DNA of 64,000 nucleotides from Lysobacter avium (GCF_015209745.1 NZ_CP063657.1:1550001-1614000), one strand, 5' to 3'. Counted from the stretch's first letter, positions 48,534 to 57,434 are shown. Made by a program: numbers and translations. The notes: generated by a model not told the origin, from the sequence alone.

Positions 48534-49559
48534 ATGCTCAAGATCGACACCCACGCCCACTACCTGCCGCAGAACTGGCCCGACCTTGCGCGCAAGTACG
48601 GCGACCTGCGGTTTCCGGTGATCCACCATACCGAGGACGGGCGTCACCGGATCTACAAGGACGGCAAGTTCTTCCGCGAAATCTGGTCCAAGACATGGGA
48701 CCCGCAGGAGCGCATCGACGACTACGCCAGCTTCGGCGTGCAGGTGCAGGTGCTGAGCACGGTGCCGGTGATGTTTTCCTACTGGGCGCGCCCGCACCAC
48801 GCGCTGGAGCTGCACCAGGCGCTCAACGACCACATGGCGCAGACCTGCCGCGATTTCCCGCGCCACTACGCAGGCATTGGCACGGTGCCGCTGCAGTCGC
48901 CGCGCCTGGCGGTGCAGGAGCTGGAGCGCTGCATGGACCAGCTCGGCCTGCAGGGCGTGCAGATCGGCAGCCACGTGGGCAGGTCGCCTGACGAACACTG
49001 GAACCTGGACGCGCCGGAGCTGTTCGAATTCTTCCAGGCAGCCAGCGAACTGGGCGCGGCGATCCTGGTGCATCCGTGGGACATGATGGGCACCGCGAGC
49101 ATGCCCAAGTACTGGCTGCCGTGGCTGGTGGGCATGCCCGCCGAGCAGTCGCGCGCCGCCTGCTGCCTGGTGTTCGGCGGCGTGCTGGAGCGGCTGCCGA
49201 AGCTGAAGGTCTGCCTGGCCCACGGCGGCGGCAGCTTCCCGTACACGATCGGCCGCATCGAGCACGGCTTCAACATGCGCCCCGATCTGGTCGCCACCGA
49301 CAACCCGCGCAACCCGCGCGAGTACCTGCGCCGGCTGTACTTCGATTCCTGGGTCGCCGACGACGCCGCGCTGCGCTATCTGCTCGACACCTGCGGGGTC
49401 GACCGCGTGATGCTGGGCACCGACTACCCCTTCCCGCTGGGCGAGCAGTCGCCGGGCGCCGGCATCGACGCGCTCGGCCTGGCGGAAAAAGAACAACAAC
49501 GCCTGTACCACGGCACCGCGCTGGAATGGCTGGGCCTGCCGAAGTCGCGTTTCGAATGA
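48534..49559 (+). CDS. nbaD: 2-amino-3-carboxymuconate-6-semialdehyde decarboxylase (ACMSD)
   Basis: A 341-residue amidohydrolase-superfamily decarboxylase. The zinc site begins MLKIDTHAHYLP; a His is in AILVHPWDMMG, another in LKVCLAHGGGSFPYTIGR, and the Asp in DRVMLGTDYPFPLGE. The product, 2-aminomuconate semialdehyde, is the substrate proposed for the upstream dehydrogenase. The family and length (about 335) match bacterial ACMSD. Without this enzyme the substrate would cyclise to quinolinate, so its presence marks catabolism over NAD synthesis. Confidence 0.92.
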   Translation: MLKIDTHAHYLPQNWPDLARKYGDLRFPVIHHTEDGRHRIYKDGKFFREIWSKTWDPQERIDDYASFGVQVQVLSTVPVMFSYWARPHHALELHQALNDHMAQTCRDFPRHYAGIGTVPLQSPRLAVQELERCMDQLGLQGVQIGSHVGRSPDEHWNLDAPELFEFFQAASELGAAILVHPWDMMGTASMPKYWLPWLVGMPAEQSRAACCLVFGGVLERLPKLKVCLAHGGGSFPYTIGRIEHGFNMRPDLVATDNPRNPREYLRRLYFDSWVADDAALRYLLDTCGVDRVMLGTDYPFPLGEQSPGAGIDALGLAEKEQQRLYHGTALEWLGLPKSRFE

Positions 49560-49602
49560 CCCGCGCCGAGCGCGCGCCCTCACCTGTTGGGACCACCACC
49601 TG

Positions 49603-50877
49603 ATGACCGAACTCCACTCTTCCGAGCACGCGCTGGCCCTGGACGCGGCCGATCCGCTGCCCACCCTGCGCGCGCAGTTCCACATCCCGCAGCACGCGGA
49701 CGGCGACCAGGCCTACTTCGTCGGCAACTCGCTGGGCCTGCAGCCGCGCGGCGTGCGTGCCCAGGTCGAGGACGTGCTGGACAAGTGGTCGATGGAAGCC
49801 GTCGAAGGCCATTTCCGCGGCAATTCGCAGTGGATGCGCTACCACCAGCTGATGCGCGAGCCGTTGGCGCGGATCGTCGGCGCGCAGCCCGAGGAGGTGG
49901 TCGCGATGAACTCGCTGACCGCCAACCTGCACCTGATGATGGTCAGCTTCTACCGGCCGACAGCCGAGCGCCCGGCGATCCTGATCGAGGCCGGCTCGTT
50001 CCCCAGCGATCGTTACGCGGTCGAATCGCAGATTGCCTTCCACGGTTTCAACCCGGCGACCGACCTGATCGAGCTGGCGGCGGACCAGCCGGGCGGGCTG
50101 TTTTCGATGGCGGCCATCGAGCAGGCGATCAAGGAACACGGCCATCGGCTGGCGCTGGTGCTGTGGCCGGGCGTGCAGTACCGCACCGGCCAGGCCTTCG
50201 ACTTGGCCGAAATCACCCGTCTGGCCCATGCCCAGGGTGCGACGTGCGGCGTGGACCTCGCCCACGCGGTCGGCAACATCCCGCTGGAACTGCACGACAG
50301 CAATGTCGATTTCGCAGTGTGGTGCCACTACAAGTACCTCAACAGCGGACCGGGCGCGGTCGCCGGCTGTTTCGTCCACGAACGCCACGCTCGGACCGAT
50401 GCGCCGCGTTTTGCCGGCTGGTGGGGCCATGACGCCGCCACACGTTTCCAGATGGGGCCCGACTTCCAGCCGACGCCGGGCGCGGAAGGCTGGCAGCTGA
50501 GCAATCCGCCGATTCTCGGGCTGGCGCCACTGCGCGCGTCGCTGGACCTGTTCGACCAGGTCGGCATGCCGGCGCTGCGGGAAAAATCGCTGCGCCTGAC
50601 CGGTTATCTGGAGTCGCTGATCCAGCAGCGCCTGGCCGACACCCTGGAGGTGCTGAGCCCGGCCGACCCGACCGAGCGTGGCTGCCAGCTGTCGCTTCGC
50701 GTGCGCGGTGGACGCGACGGGGGCCGCTCATTGTTCGACCATCTGGCTGCCAACGGCGTGCTCGGTGACTGGCGCGAGCCGGACGTGATCCGGATCTCGC
50801 CCGCCCCGCTGTACAACACCCATCACGACGTCCTGCGCTTCGCCGACGGCGTCGACGCGTGGCGGAAGACCCGCTGA
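49603..50877 (+). CDS. kynU: Kynureninase
   Basis: A 424-residue PLP enzyme that cleaves kynurenine or 3-hydroxykynurenine to (3-hydroxy)anthranilate and alanine. The PLP Lys is in CHYKYLNSGPGAVAGCF; GVDLAHAVGNIPLELH and NSLGLQPRGV are typical, and LEVLSPADPTERGCQLSLR is the family C-terminal signature. The ATG at 49603 follows the ACMSD stop by 43 bp. The start of the next gene lies 2 bp after its stop. Confidence 0.95.
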   Translation: MTELHSSEHALALDAADPLPTLRAQFHIPQHADGDQAYFVGNSLGLQPRGVRAQVEDVLDKWSMEAVEGHFRGNSQWMRYHQLMREPLARIVGAQPEEVVAMNSLTANLHLMMVSFYRPTAERPAILIEAGSFPSDRYAVESQIAFHGFNPATDLIELAADQPGGLFSMAAIEQAIKEHGHRLALVLWPGVQYRTGQAFDLAEITRLAHAQGATCGVDLAHAVGNIPLELHDSNVDFAVWCHYKYLNSGPGAVAGCFVHERHARTDAPRFAGWWGHDAATRFQMGPDFQPTPGAEGWQLSNPPILGLAPLRASLDLFDQVGMPALREKSLRLTGYLESLIQQRLADTLEVLSPADPTERGCQLSLRVRGGRDGGRSLFDHLAANGVLGDWREPDVIRISPAPLYNTHHDVLRFADGVDAWRKTR

Positions 50878-50879
50878 CC

Positions 50880-52349
50880 ATGGCCGAACCGATTCCTGCC
50901 GGCCCTTCGGCCTCAACCGAAGCGCCACCGGCGTCCGGCGATGGCGCCGACGCGCCTCACCTGACCATCGTCGGTGCCGGTCTGGCCGGCGCGCTGTTGG
51001 CCATCCTGCTCGCCCAGCGCGGCTGGAGCATCGATGTCTACGAGAAGCGCGGCGACCTGCGCGAACTCGGCTACGAGCGCGGCCGCTCGATCAACCTGGC
51101 GCTGGCCGAGCGCGGCCGGCATGCCCTGCGCCAGGCCGACGCCGACGACGCGGTAATGGCCAAGACGGTGATGATGCGCGGCCGCATGGTGCATTTCGCC
51201 GACGGGCACCTGGACCTGCAGCGCTACGGCCGCGACGACACCGAGGTGATCTGGTCGGTGCACCGCGGCGAGCTCAACGAGGCGCTGCTCGACATCGCCG
51301 AGCAGGCCGGCGCGCGCATCCACTTCCACCATCGTCTCGACAGCGTCGACTTCGACGCCCGGATCGCAAAGTTTGGCGATGATCGCGGCGACACCGTGCG
51401 CGAGATCCATTTCGACACCCTGGTCGGTGCCGACGGCGCCGGTTCGGCGCTGCGCCAGGCGATGGCCGGCGTGTGTGAACTGGGCGAGCGCAGCGAATTC
51501 CTCGGCCACTCCTACAAGGAGCTGGAAATCCCACCCGGCCCGGACGGCGGTTTCCAGATCGAGCCCCATGCCCTGCATATCTGGCCGCGAGGGCGCTACA
51601 TGTGCATCGCGCTGCCCAATGACGAGGGCACTTTTACCGTCACCCTGTTTTTGCCGAACCATGCCCTGCCCAATCATGCCCTGCCCAACCATGCGGCCCC
51701 GGACGAGGGCGCACCCGGCTTCGACACCATCACCACCGGCGCGCAGGCACGGGCGTTCTTCGATCGCGACTTCCCTGACGCATCCCGACTGATCCCGGCG
51801 CTGGAGCACGATTTCGACCACAACCCCACCGGCGTCCTCGGCACGCTGTACCTTGACCGCTGGCACCTGGACCACCGCGCGGTGCTGATCGGCGATGCAG
51901 CGCACGCGATGGTGCCCTTCCACGGCCAGGGCATGAACTGCGCGTTCGAGGATTGCGTCGCGCTGGCCAACCACCTCCTGCGGACCACCGACCGCGGCGA
52001 GGCGTTCGCCGGCTTCCAGTCCGAGCGCCTGCCCAACGCCCGCGCGATCCAGCAGATGGCGCTGGAGAACTACCTGGAGATGCGCGACCACGTCGATGAC
52101 GACGACTACATCCTGCAGCGCGAGCTGGGCAACCGGCTGGCGGAGCGCCACCCGCAGCGGTTCCTGCCGCGTTACGCCATGGTGACCTTCACCCACCTGC
52201 CCTACGCCGTGGCGCTGGCGCGTGGCGAGACCCAGCACGAGATGCTGGTGGAGCTGACCCGCGACCGCACGACGCTCGACGGCTTCGACTGGGACGCCGC
52301 CGACGCGCTGGTGGAAGCCCGCCTGCCGCCATTGCCTGAGGACTACTGA
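50880..52349 (+). CDS. kmo: Kynurenine 3-monooxygenase
   Basis: A 489-residue FAD monooxygenase that makes 3-hydroxykynurenine with NADPH and O2. FAD motif 1 is TIVGAGLAGALLA, then RELGYERGRSINLALAERGRHAL; the FAD GD motif is RAVLIGDAAHAMVPFHGQGMNCAFEDC. A 30-residue polar N-terminal extension and an insertion with three tandem copies of LPNHA (about residues 260-274) are local oddities; the core of the enzyme is intact. ATG 50880 is the start, 2 bp after the kynU stop. Confidence 0.93.
   Translation: MAEPIPAGPSASTEAPPASGDGADAPHLTIVGAGLAGALLAILLAQRGWSIDVYEKRGDLRELGYERGRSINLALAERGRHALRQADADDAVMAKTVMMRGRMVHFADGHLDLQRYGRDDTEVIWSVHRGELNEALLDIAEQAGARIHFHHRLDSVDFDARIAKFGDDRGDTVREIHFDTLVGADGAGSALRQAMAGVCELGERSEFLGHSYKELEIPPGPDGGFQIEPHALHIWPRGRYMCIALPNDEGTFTVTLFLPNHALPNHALPNHAAPDEGAPGFDTITTGAQARAFFDRDFPDASRLIPALEHDFDHNPTGVLGTLYLDRWHLDHRAVLIGDAAHAMVPFHGQGMNCAFEDCVALANHLLRTTDRGEAFAGFQSERLPNARAIQQMALENYLEMRDHVDDDDYILQRELGNRLAERHPQRFLPRYAMVTFTHLPYAVALARGETQHEMLVELTRDRTTLDGFDWDAADALVEARLPPLPEDY
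51655..51700 (+). repeat. 15-bp tandem repeat in kmo encoding LPNHA three times
   Basis: Near 51655-51700 a 15-base unit (CTGCCCAAYCATGC with variants) is repeated three times in frame, giving LPNHALPNHALPNHA. It lies in an exposed insertion between FAD-domain elements. Slippage could add or remove five residues without shifting frame. Confidence 0.8.
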
Positions 52350-52352
52350 GAC

Positions 52353-53795
52353 GTGGCGGCCAGCTTCCTGTTCTACGACCTGGAAACCTTCGGCTCCGAT
52401 CCCCGTCGCACGCGCATCGCGCAGTTCGCCGCGATTCGCACCGATGCCGACCTCAACCCGATCGACGACCCGATCAGCATCTATGTCAAACCCGCCGACG
52501 ACCTGCTGCCCTCGCCCATCGCCACCCTGATCACCGGGATCACCCCGCAGCACGCGCTGCGCGAAGGCATGGCCGAGCGCGACGCGCTGGCGCTGATCTT
52601 TGAGGAGATGGCGCGGCCGGAAACCTGCACGCTGGGTTACAACTCGCTGCGTTTCGACGACGAGTTTGTCCGCCACGGCCTGTTCCGCAACTTCTTTGAT
52701 CCCTACGAGCGCGAATGGCGCGGCGGCAACTCGCGATGGGACCTGCTGGACGTGATGCGCTTCGCCCACGCCCTGCGCCCGGACGGCATCGTCTGGCCCA
52801 AGCGCGAGGACGGCGCGACCTCGTTCAAGCTCGAGCACCTGGCCGAGGCCAATGGCGTGCGCGAGGGCGATGCGCACGAGGCGCTGTCGGATGTCCGCGC
52901 GTTGATCGGCCTGGCCCGCAAGCTCAAAACCGCGCAGCCGCGCCTGTGGGATTACGCCTTGCGCCTGCGCGACAAGCGCTACGCCGCCAGCCTGCTGGAC
53001 GTGGTCGAGATGACGCCGGTGCTCAACGTGTCGCAGCGCTTCCCGGCCAGCCGGCTGTGCGCCGCCCCGGTCATCCCGCTTGCCCGCCATCCGCACATCG
53101 ACAGCCGGGTCATCGTGTTCGACCTCGGCCAGGATCCCGACAGCCTGCTCACGCTGGACCCGGAACAGATCGCCGCGCGCCTGTACGTGCGTGCCGCCGA
53201 CCTGCCCGAGGGCGTCGAGCGCGTCGCGCTGAAGGAGATCCACCTCAACCGCAGCCCGGCGCTGTCGGCCTGGGCGCATCTGCGGCCGGCGGATTTCGAA
53301 CGTCTCTGCATCGACCGCGAGCTGGTCGAGTCACGCGCCGCGCGCCTGCGCGACGCCGGGCCGGCGCTGGCGGAGAAGATCCGCGCGGTCTTCAGCAGCG
53401 ATCGCGAACATCCGCCCTCCGACGTCGATGCCAGCCTCTACGACGGCTTCCTGGACGGCGCCGACAAGCGCGTGTTTGCGGAGATCCGGACCAGCGACCC
53501 GCAGACGCTGGCCGAGCGCGACTTCGGCTTCCGCGATGCGCGGCTGCCGGAGTTGCTGTTCCGCTACCGCGCACGCAACTTCCCCGAGCACCTGTCCGAC
53601 GCGGAGCGCGTGCGGTGGGACGACTACCGGCGCCGGCGCCTGTTCGATGAGGCCGCACGCATGGGCGAACAGACCCTGCCGCAGTATTTCGCCCAGATCG
53701 AGGCCCTGCGCGCCGAACACCACGACCAACCCGACCGCCTCGCGCTGCTGGACCACCTGCAGCAATGGGGCCAACAGCTGCAGCAATCGCTATGA
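52353..53795 (+). CDS. sbcB: Exodeoxyribonuclease I
   Basis: A 480-residue 3'-5' single-strand DNA exonuclease of the DnaQ superfamily. ExoI is FLFYDLETFGSDPRRTRIAQFA; ExoII is LGYNSLRFDDEFVRHGLFRNFFDPY; ExoIII is EGDAHEALSDVRALIGLAR. The C-terminal SH3-like and helical domains follow. The start is GTG at 52353, three bases after the kmo stop. It overlaps the next gene as ATGA. Confidence 0.95.
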   Translation: MAASFLFYDLETFGSDPRRTRIAQFAAIRTDADLNPIDDPISIYVKPADDLLPSPIATLITGITPQHALREGMAERDALALIFEEMARPETCTLGYNSLRFDDEFVRHGLFRNFFDPYEREWRGGNSRWDLLDVMRFAHALRPDGIVWPKREDGATSFKLEHLAEANGVREGDAHEALSDVRALIGLARKLKTAQPRLWDYALRLRDKRYAASLLDVVEMTPVLNVSQRFPASRLCAAPVIPLARHPHIDSRVIVFDLGQDPDSLLTLDPEQIAARLYVRAADLPEGVERVALKEIHLNRSPALSAWAHLRPADFERLCIDRELVESRAARLRDAGPALAEKIRAVFSSDREHPPSDVDASLYDGFLDGADKRVFAEIRTSDPQTLAERDFGFRDARLPELLFRYRARNFPEHLSDAERVRWDDYRRRRLFDEAARMGEQTLPQYFAQIEALRAEHHDQPDRLALLDHLQQWGQQLQQSL

Positions 53796-54478
53796 CCGCC
53801 TACTTCAGCGATGCCAGCCTGAAGTTCCTGCGCGCACTGGCGCTGCACAACAACAAGCCTTGGTTCGACAAGCACAAGCCACAGTACGAGGCGCACGTGC
53901 GCCAGCCGTTCCTGCGCCTGATCACCGACCTGCAACCGGACTTGGCCGCGGTCAGCCAGCATTTTCGCGCCGACCCGCGCACCGTCGGCGGCTCGATGTT
54001 CCGCATCTACCGCGACGCCCGCTTCTCGCACGACAAATCGCCGTACAAAAGCTGGCAGGGCGCGCGCCTGTTCCACGAACGCCGCCGCGAAGTCGCCGCG
54101 CCGTCGTTCTACATCCACCTGCAGCCCGGCGCGAGCTTCGTCGGCGCCGGCCTGTGGCGTCCCGAACCCAAAACCCAGCTCCGCATTCGCCATTTCATCC
54201 TCGACAACCCCGCCAGCTGGAAAGCCACCGCGCATTCGCCGACGCTGCGCAAGCGCTTCGACTTCGGACAGGAGAACAAGCTGGTGCGGCCACCGCGTGG
54301 ATTCCCCGCCGACTTTGAATTCATCGACGACCTGAAGCATCGAAACTGGGTATTCGTGCGGCCGCTGGACGACGCGACGATGACGGGGCCGAAGCTGCGC
54401 GAAACGATTGCGGGAGATCTGGTGATGCTGGGGCCGTTTGTGGATTATTTGTGTGCGGCTTTGGATTTGGAGTTTTGA
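53792..54478 (+). CDS. DUF2461 domain protein
   Basis: A 228-residue protein of the DUF2461 family (TIGR02453). Family phrases are present: FLRALALHNNKPWFDKHKPQYE near the start, RIYRDARFSHDKSPYKSW in the middle, and GAGLWRPEPKTQLRIRHFI. Molecular function is unknown; members are widespread and usually stand-alone. It starts within the sbcB stop (ATGA). It is the last gene of the core block before the accessory region. Confidence 0.85.
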   Translation: MTAYFSDASLKFLRALALHNNKPWFDKHKPQYEAHVRQPFLRLITDLQPDLAAVSQHFRADPRTVGGSMFRIYRDARFSHDKSPYKSWQGARLFHERRREVAAPSFYIHLQPGASFVGAGLWRPEPKTQLRIRHFILDNPASWKATAHSPTLRKRFDFGQENKLVRPPRGFPADFEFIDDLKHRNWVFVRPLDDATMTGPKLRETIAGDLVMLGPFVDYLCAALDLEF

Positions 54479-54830
54479 TGCACATTGGGTCAGGCAGCGT
54501 GCTCATTGACGCTACTGCCGACGACCGCTTCCGACCCTAAGCGGTCATCCGCGGTGCGGATGCGAACGTACCACCCGAGTACATCGAGGGTGTTGGCTCG
54601 ACCGGCCGGATCACGGGGACCCGACGCCATCCGCTACGGGTGCTTGCGGCAGGAGCTGGCGGCGAGGGGTAAGCTGGTGCGGGAGCGGTGGTGAATCGCC
54701 AAGGAGCAATTCCCATTGATGGACCGCACCGGGTGGTGCATATACTCGGCTGGGGAGCGCCGCGTCGCAGCGCGCGAGACGGGGGAAGGAAAGGATGCAG
54801 GCCGAGGAACGACACGACGAGGCGCGCGGC
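54479..54830. other. Spacer at the core/accessory border
   Basis: About 350 bp without a convincing gene. It holds the palindromic repeat copy at 54523-54546. Short open frames in it are not supported by start sites or protein-like composition. A promoter for the 54831 gene must lie here, but I cannot name one. Confidence 0.6.
54523..54546. repeat. Dispersed palindromic repeat, copy 1
   Basis: GACCGCTT-CCGACCCT-AAGCGGTC: eight-base arms around an eight-base centre containing CGACCC. This is a complete copy of the repeat family seen five more times downstream. Confidence 0.7.
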
Positions 54831-55685
54831 ATGAGCATCCTGCTGCGTTATCAAGGACCAGCCGTTGAAGACGGCACCATGAATGTTTACGACGCCGCAG
54901 CAAACATGACGGCGTTCTCTGACTTCGTAGTTGTGGCAGCCCACAAGATTTACGGCGAAGACGTTTACGTCAAAGCGGAAGTGACTGCCTTCAAGCACGG
55001 TTCCTTCGGCACAGACTTGCTCTTTGAGGTGGTCGGCGCAGCAGCTGCCATCCTGCCAATGCTGCCAGACGTGGTGAGCGTCGCAACAACGGTCAAGGAG
55101 TCGATTGAGCTTTATCGCTTCTTAAAGGGCGAAGAGCCGCAAAAGGTCGAACACCGGGAAGACAACTCGGTCAATGTCACCAACAACAGCGGCAACATCA
55201 TTGTCATCAACCGCCCATCCCTACAACTCACGCTTGACCCGAAGGCTGGCAAGGCCGCCGCGCAGTTCATCGGTGAGGCATTGTCGAAGGCGGGCGTGGA
55301 CAGCATTGATATTTCGTCCGAGGGCGTGAGGATTGCGCAAGCCACAACGAATGATGCGCAGTACTACCACCCTATCGGCGACGAGGACACGGTCACTGAA
55401 TCGGTGACGCGCATGGGCTTGGTCATTGAGATGCTGAGCTTCAAGGATGGAAATAAGTGGCGCATGTGGAACGGTGCCGAATCGCTCATGTACGCGATGG
55501 AAGACGACGACTTCAGCGGTCGTGTCAACGCCGGCGAGGCATTCCGCAAGGGTGACATTCTCATCCGCGATGTACGGGTCAAGCAGACGAAGGCTAACGG
55601 TGCGCTCAAGTTGCATCGAGCCATCATCAAGGTTCACGACCACAAGATTGGTCTAGACCAGCCTCCATTGGACTTGGGTGAATGA
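54831..55685 (+). CDS. Uncharacterised protein of a two-gene accessory unit
   Basis: A 284-residue protein I cannot assign. It starts MSILLRYQGPAVEDGTMNVYDAAANMTAFSDFVVVAAHKIY, then GSFGTDLLFEVVG; a hydrophobic stretch (AAAAILPMLPDVVSVATTV, about 70-90) may be a membrane or buried helix. The second half has a polar linker (NSVNVTNNSGN) and a beta-rich domain ending GLDQPPLDLGE. The opening pattern recalls small uncharacterised proteins of phages and islands. The ATG at 54831 has GAGG eight bases upstream; one at 54795 is an alternative. It ends in an ATGA overlap with the HEPN-like gene, so the two are co-translated. Confidence 0.7.
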   Translation: MSILLRYQGPAVEDGTMNVYDAAANMTAFSDFVVVAAHKIYGEDVYVKAEVTAFKHGSFGTDLLFEVVGAAAAILPMLPDVVSVATTVKESIELYRFLKGEEPQKVEHREDNSVNVTNNSGNIIVINRPSLQLTLDPKAGKAAAQFIGEALSKAGVDSIDISSEGVRIAQATTNDAQYYHPIGDEDTVTESVTRMGLVIEMLSFKDGNKWRMWNGAESLMYAMEDDDFSGRVNAGEAFRKGDILIRDVRVKQTKANGALKLHRAIIKVHDHKIGLDQPPLDLGE

Positions 55686-56449
55686 GTCAATCCCTCGATC
55701 TCCTAGAGAACGCTGCCGATAGCCTCAACGAGGCTCTGCGGAGAGTTCGTGACGCAACTCACGAGAACCCAAGGCCGTACAAGTTTGCGGTCCTTCACTT
55801 CACGCATGCCATTGAGTTGTTGTTCAAGCATCACGTTGCGCAAGCACACCCACTGCTGATCTATCGCAATCCGTTTAGCAAAAATCTCTCAAAGGAATCA
55901 ACTATCGGACTTTGGGATGCAGTTCAGTTCTTTAAGAATGAGCAGCGTGAGCTAACAGAAGAAACGATTGAAGATCTTAAGTGGATCAAGGATCTCCGAA
56001 ACAATATTGAGCACTACAAGTTTGAGATGGATCCGCGCGCCGCGCGCCTCGCCATTGGTCGATTGATCCGTGCCCTTAACGAGTTCCATGAGGAGAATGA
56101 CTTTACTGACCTCGAAACCCTCATTGAAGCGGATTGTCGTGGCACTTATGAAAAGCTGGCGGACGAGTACGAGCAGCGATTGTTTGAGGCGCAGCGATCT
56201 GCAGAACTCGCCAAGGGCAATGACGAGCGGCAGACATGTTTCAGCTGCGGCAGTCCGAAAACGATGGTGCGTTCAGGAAACAAGCTGAAATGCCACTTCT
56301 GTAATGATGAAATCCCACTCCATGAATGCGTCCGCTGTACGGAACGCTACCCAGAGGTCCTGATGCGGGTCTGGAATGACGACAAAGGGCCTGCGCACAC
56401 GGACTGGATGTGCGACTTCTGCTACGACCACATCTTCGATCACGACTGA
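55682..56449 (+). CDS. HEPN-like protein with four CxxC pairs
   Basis: A 255-residue protein in two parts. The N-terminal helical part (about 1-150) has a HEPN-type Rx4H motif, RNNIEH at residues 106-111, a pattern typical of RNA-cleaving HEPN toxins and effectors. The C-terminal part has four CxxC pairs (186/189, 204/207, 216/219, 244/247), forming two zinc ribbons. It is richer in A+T than the core genes around it, which suggests transfer. The start overlaps the upstream stop (ATGA). Its role as a nuclease is inference from the motif; it could also be a structural HEPN. Confidence 0.65.
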   Translation: MSQSLDLLENAADSLNEALRRVRDATHENPRPYKFAVLHFTHAIELLFKHHVAQAHPLLIYRNPFSKNLSKESTIGLWDAVQFFKNEQRELTEETIEDLKWIKDLRNNIEHYKFEMDPRAARLAIGRLIRALNEFHEENDFTDLETLIEADCRGTYEKLADEYEQRLFEAQRSAELAKGNDERQTCFSCGSPKTMVRSGNKLKCHFCNDEIPLHECVRCTERYPEVLMRVWNDDKGPAHTDWMCDFCYDHIFDHD

Positions 56450-56749
56450 TCCCAGTTCCAGCGAGCGCACTTCCGTGCGTCCCGGCCTCACCGGTCGGCG
56501 CGGCGCGCTTTCCGGTGCCGCCGCGCGCAGGAGCCGGGGAACCGAAGTCCGAAAGCGAAAAGACCCGCTTTCGCTGGCCTCGTCGTACGCTACTGATTTC
56601 ACAGGAGTTTTAGTTCGCGTCCCCACGGGGATTCGAACCTAAGGTTGCTACGTGAAAGAGTAGTTTCGGAGGACTCGTTCGGGTCAACCAGATGGTCCAC
56701 TTCTGGCCGCTCCTCGACCCTGTAAGGCCGAGGAGCGAGCCCTATGGGA
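56450..56749. other. Spacer between the two-gene unit and the recombinase
   Basis: About 300 bp without a gene. It contains a T-arm-like element (GGTTCGAATCCCC on the minus strand, near 56628-56641) that does not fold into a full tRNA, and a terminator-like hairpin at 56709-56736. The element may be a remnant of an attachment site. Confidence 0.5.
56709..56736 (-). terminator. Hairpin after the recombinase gene
   Basis: GCTCCTCG and its complement CGAGGAGC flank a 12-base loop, 13 bp after the recombinase stop. No clear U-run follows on the minus strand, so termination strength is uncertain. Confidence 0.45.
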
Positions 56750-57373
56750 TCAGACATCCGTCTGCTCGGCGATCTCTAGAGCGTCATCAACTTCGATACC
56801 CAAATAGCGCACCGTGCTTTCCAGCTTCGTATGCCCAAGCAGCAGCTGGACAGCCCGCAGGTTCCGCGTCCGGCGGTAGATCAAGGAAGCCTTCGTCCGG
56901 CGCATCGTGTGAGTGCCGTAGGATCCCGACTCGAGGCCTGCTTCTTCCACCCAGCGATGGACAATCCTGGCGTACTGCCTCGTCGACAGGTGGGGCGAGT
57001 CCGACACTCTGCTGGTGAACAGGAAATCCAAGGGCTCAAGCTCGGCGCGGGTGATCCAAGCCTGCACGGCCTCGCGGGTCGATTGGGTGATCTCGAACTG
57101 GACGGGGCGGCCAGTCTTCTGTTGCATCACCATGGCGCGGGACGCCATTTGCCTGCCATGCGAGACATCGGATACCCGGAGTTTCACTAGGTCGCACGCC
57201 CGGAGCTTGGAATCAATTGCCAGGTTGAATAAGGCAAGGTCGCGAACCCTATGGCTGAGTTGAAGCCGAATCCGAATTGCCCAGATGTCTTTCAACTTGA
57301 GTGGGGCCTTCTGGCCGATGAGTTTTCCCTTGTTCCAAGGCTCGTGGGGGTGCGAGGTGTGCAGATTTGCCAT
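56750..57373 (-). CDS. Tyrosine recombinase, catalytic domain only
   Basis: A 207-residue tyrosine recombinase. Catalytic residues are all visible: Arg in DSKLRACDLVKLR, Lys in QQKTGRPVQF, His-x-x-Arg in GTHTMRRTKASL, His in LLLGHTKLEST and Tyr in VRYLGIE. The core-binding N-terminal domain of phage integrases is missing, as in FimB/FimE-type recombinases and a widespread group of solitary integrases starting HEPWNKGKLIGQKAPLKLKDIW. It may move or invert a small segment. The ATG at 57373 has AGGA seven bases upstream. It is the only mobility gene in the window. Confidence 0.88.
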   Translation of the reverse strand: MANLHTSHPHEPWNKGKLIGQKAPLKLKDIWAIRIRLQLSHRVRDLALFNLAIDSKLRACDLVKLRVSDVSHGRQMASRAMVMQQKTGRPVQFEITQSTREAVQAWITRAELEPLDFLFTSRVSDSPHLSTRQYARIVHRWVEEAGLESGSYGTHTMRRTKASLIYRRTRNLRAVQLLLGHTKLESTVRYLGIEVDDALEIAEQTDV

Positions 57374-57434
57374 GACCAAGTCCTGTTGAAGGGGTTGGTC
57401 AGGCTTCTTCTACGCACAGAAGCAAGGCGTGATG

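Noticed and set aside
50913..53279. A 788-codon minus-strand frame over kmo and sbcB
   Set aside because: Both plus-strand genes are clear and complete; the frame is an antisense shadow.
56600..56700. A tRNA gene on the minus strand suggested by the GGTTCGAATCCCC element
   Set aside because: The T-stem does not pair fully, and there is no anticodon arm or acceptor stem in the flanks.
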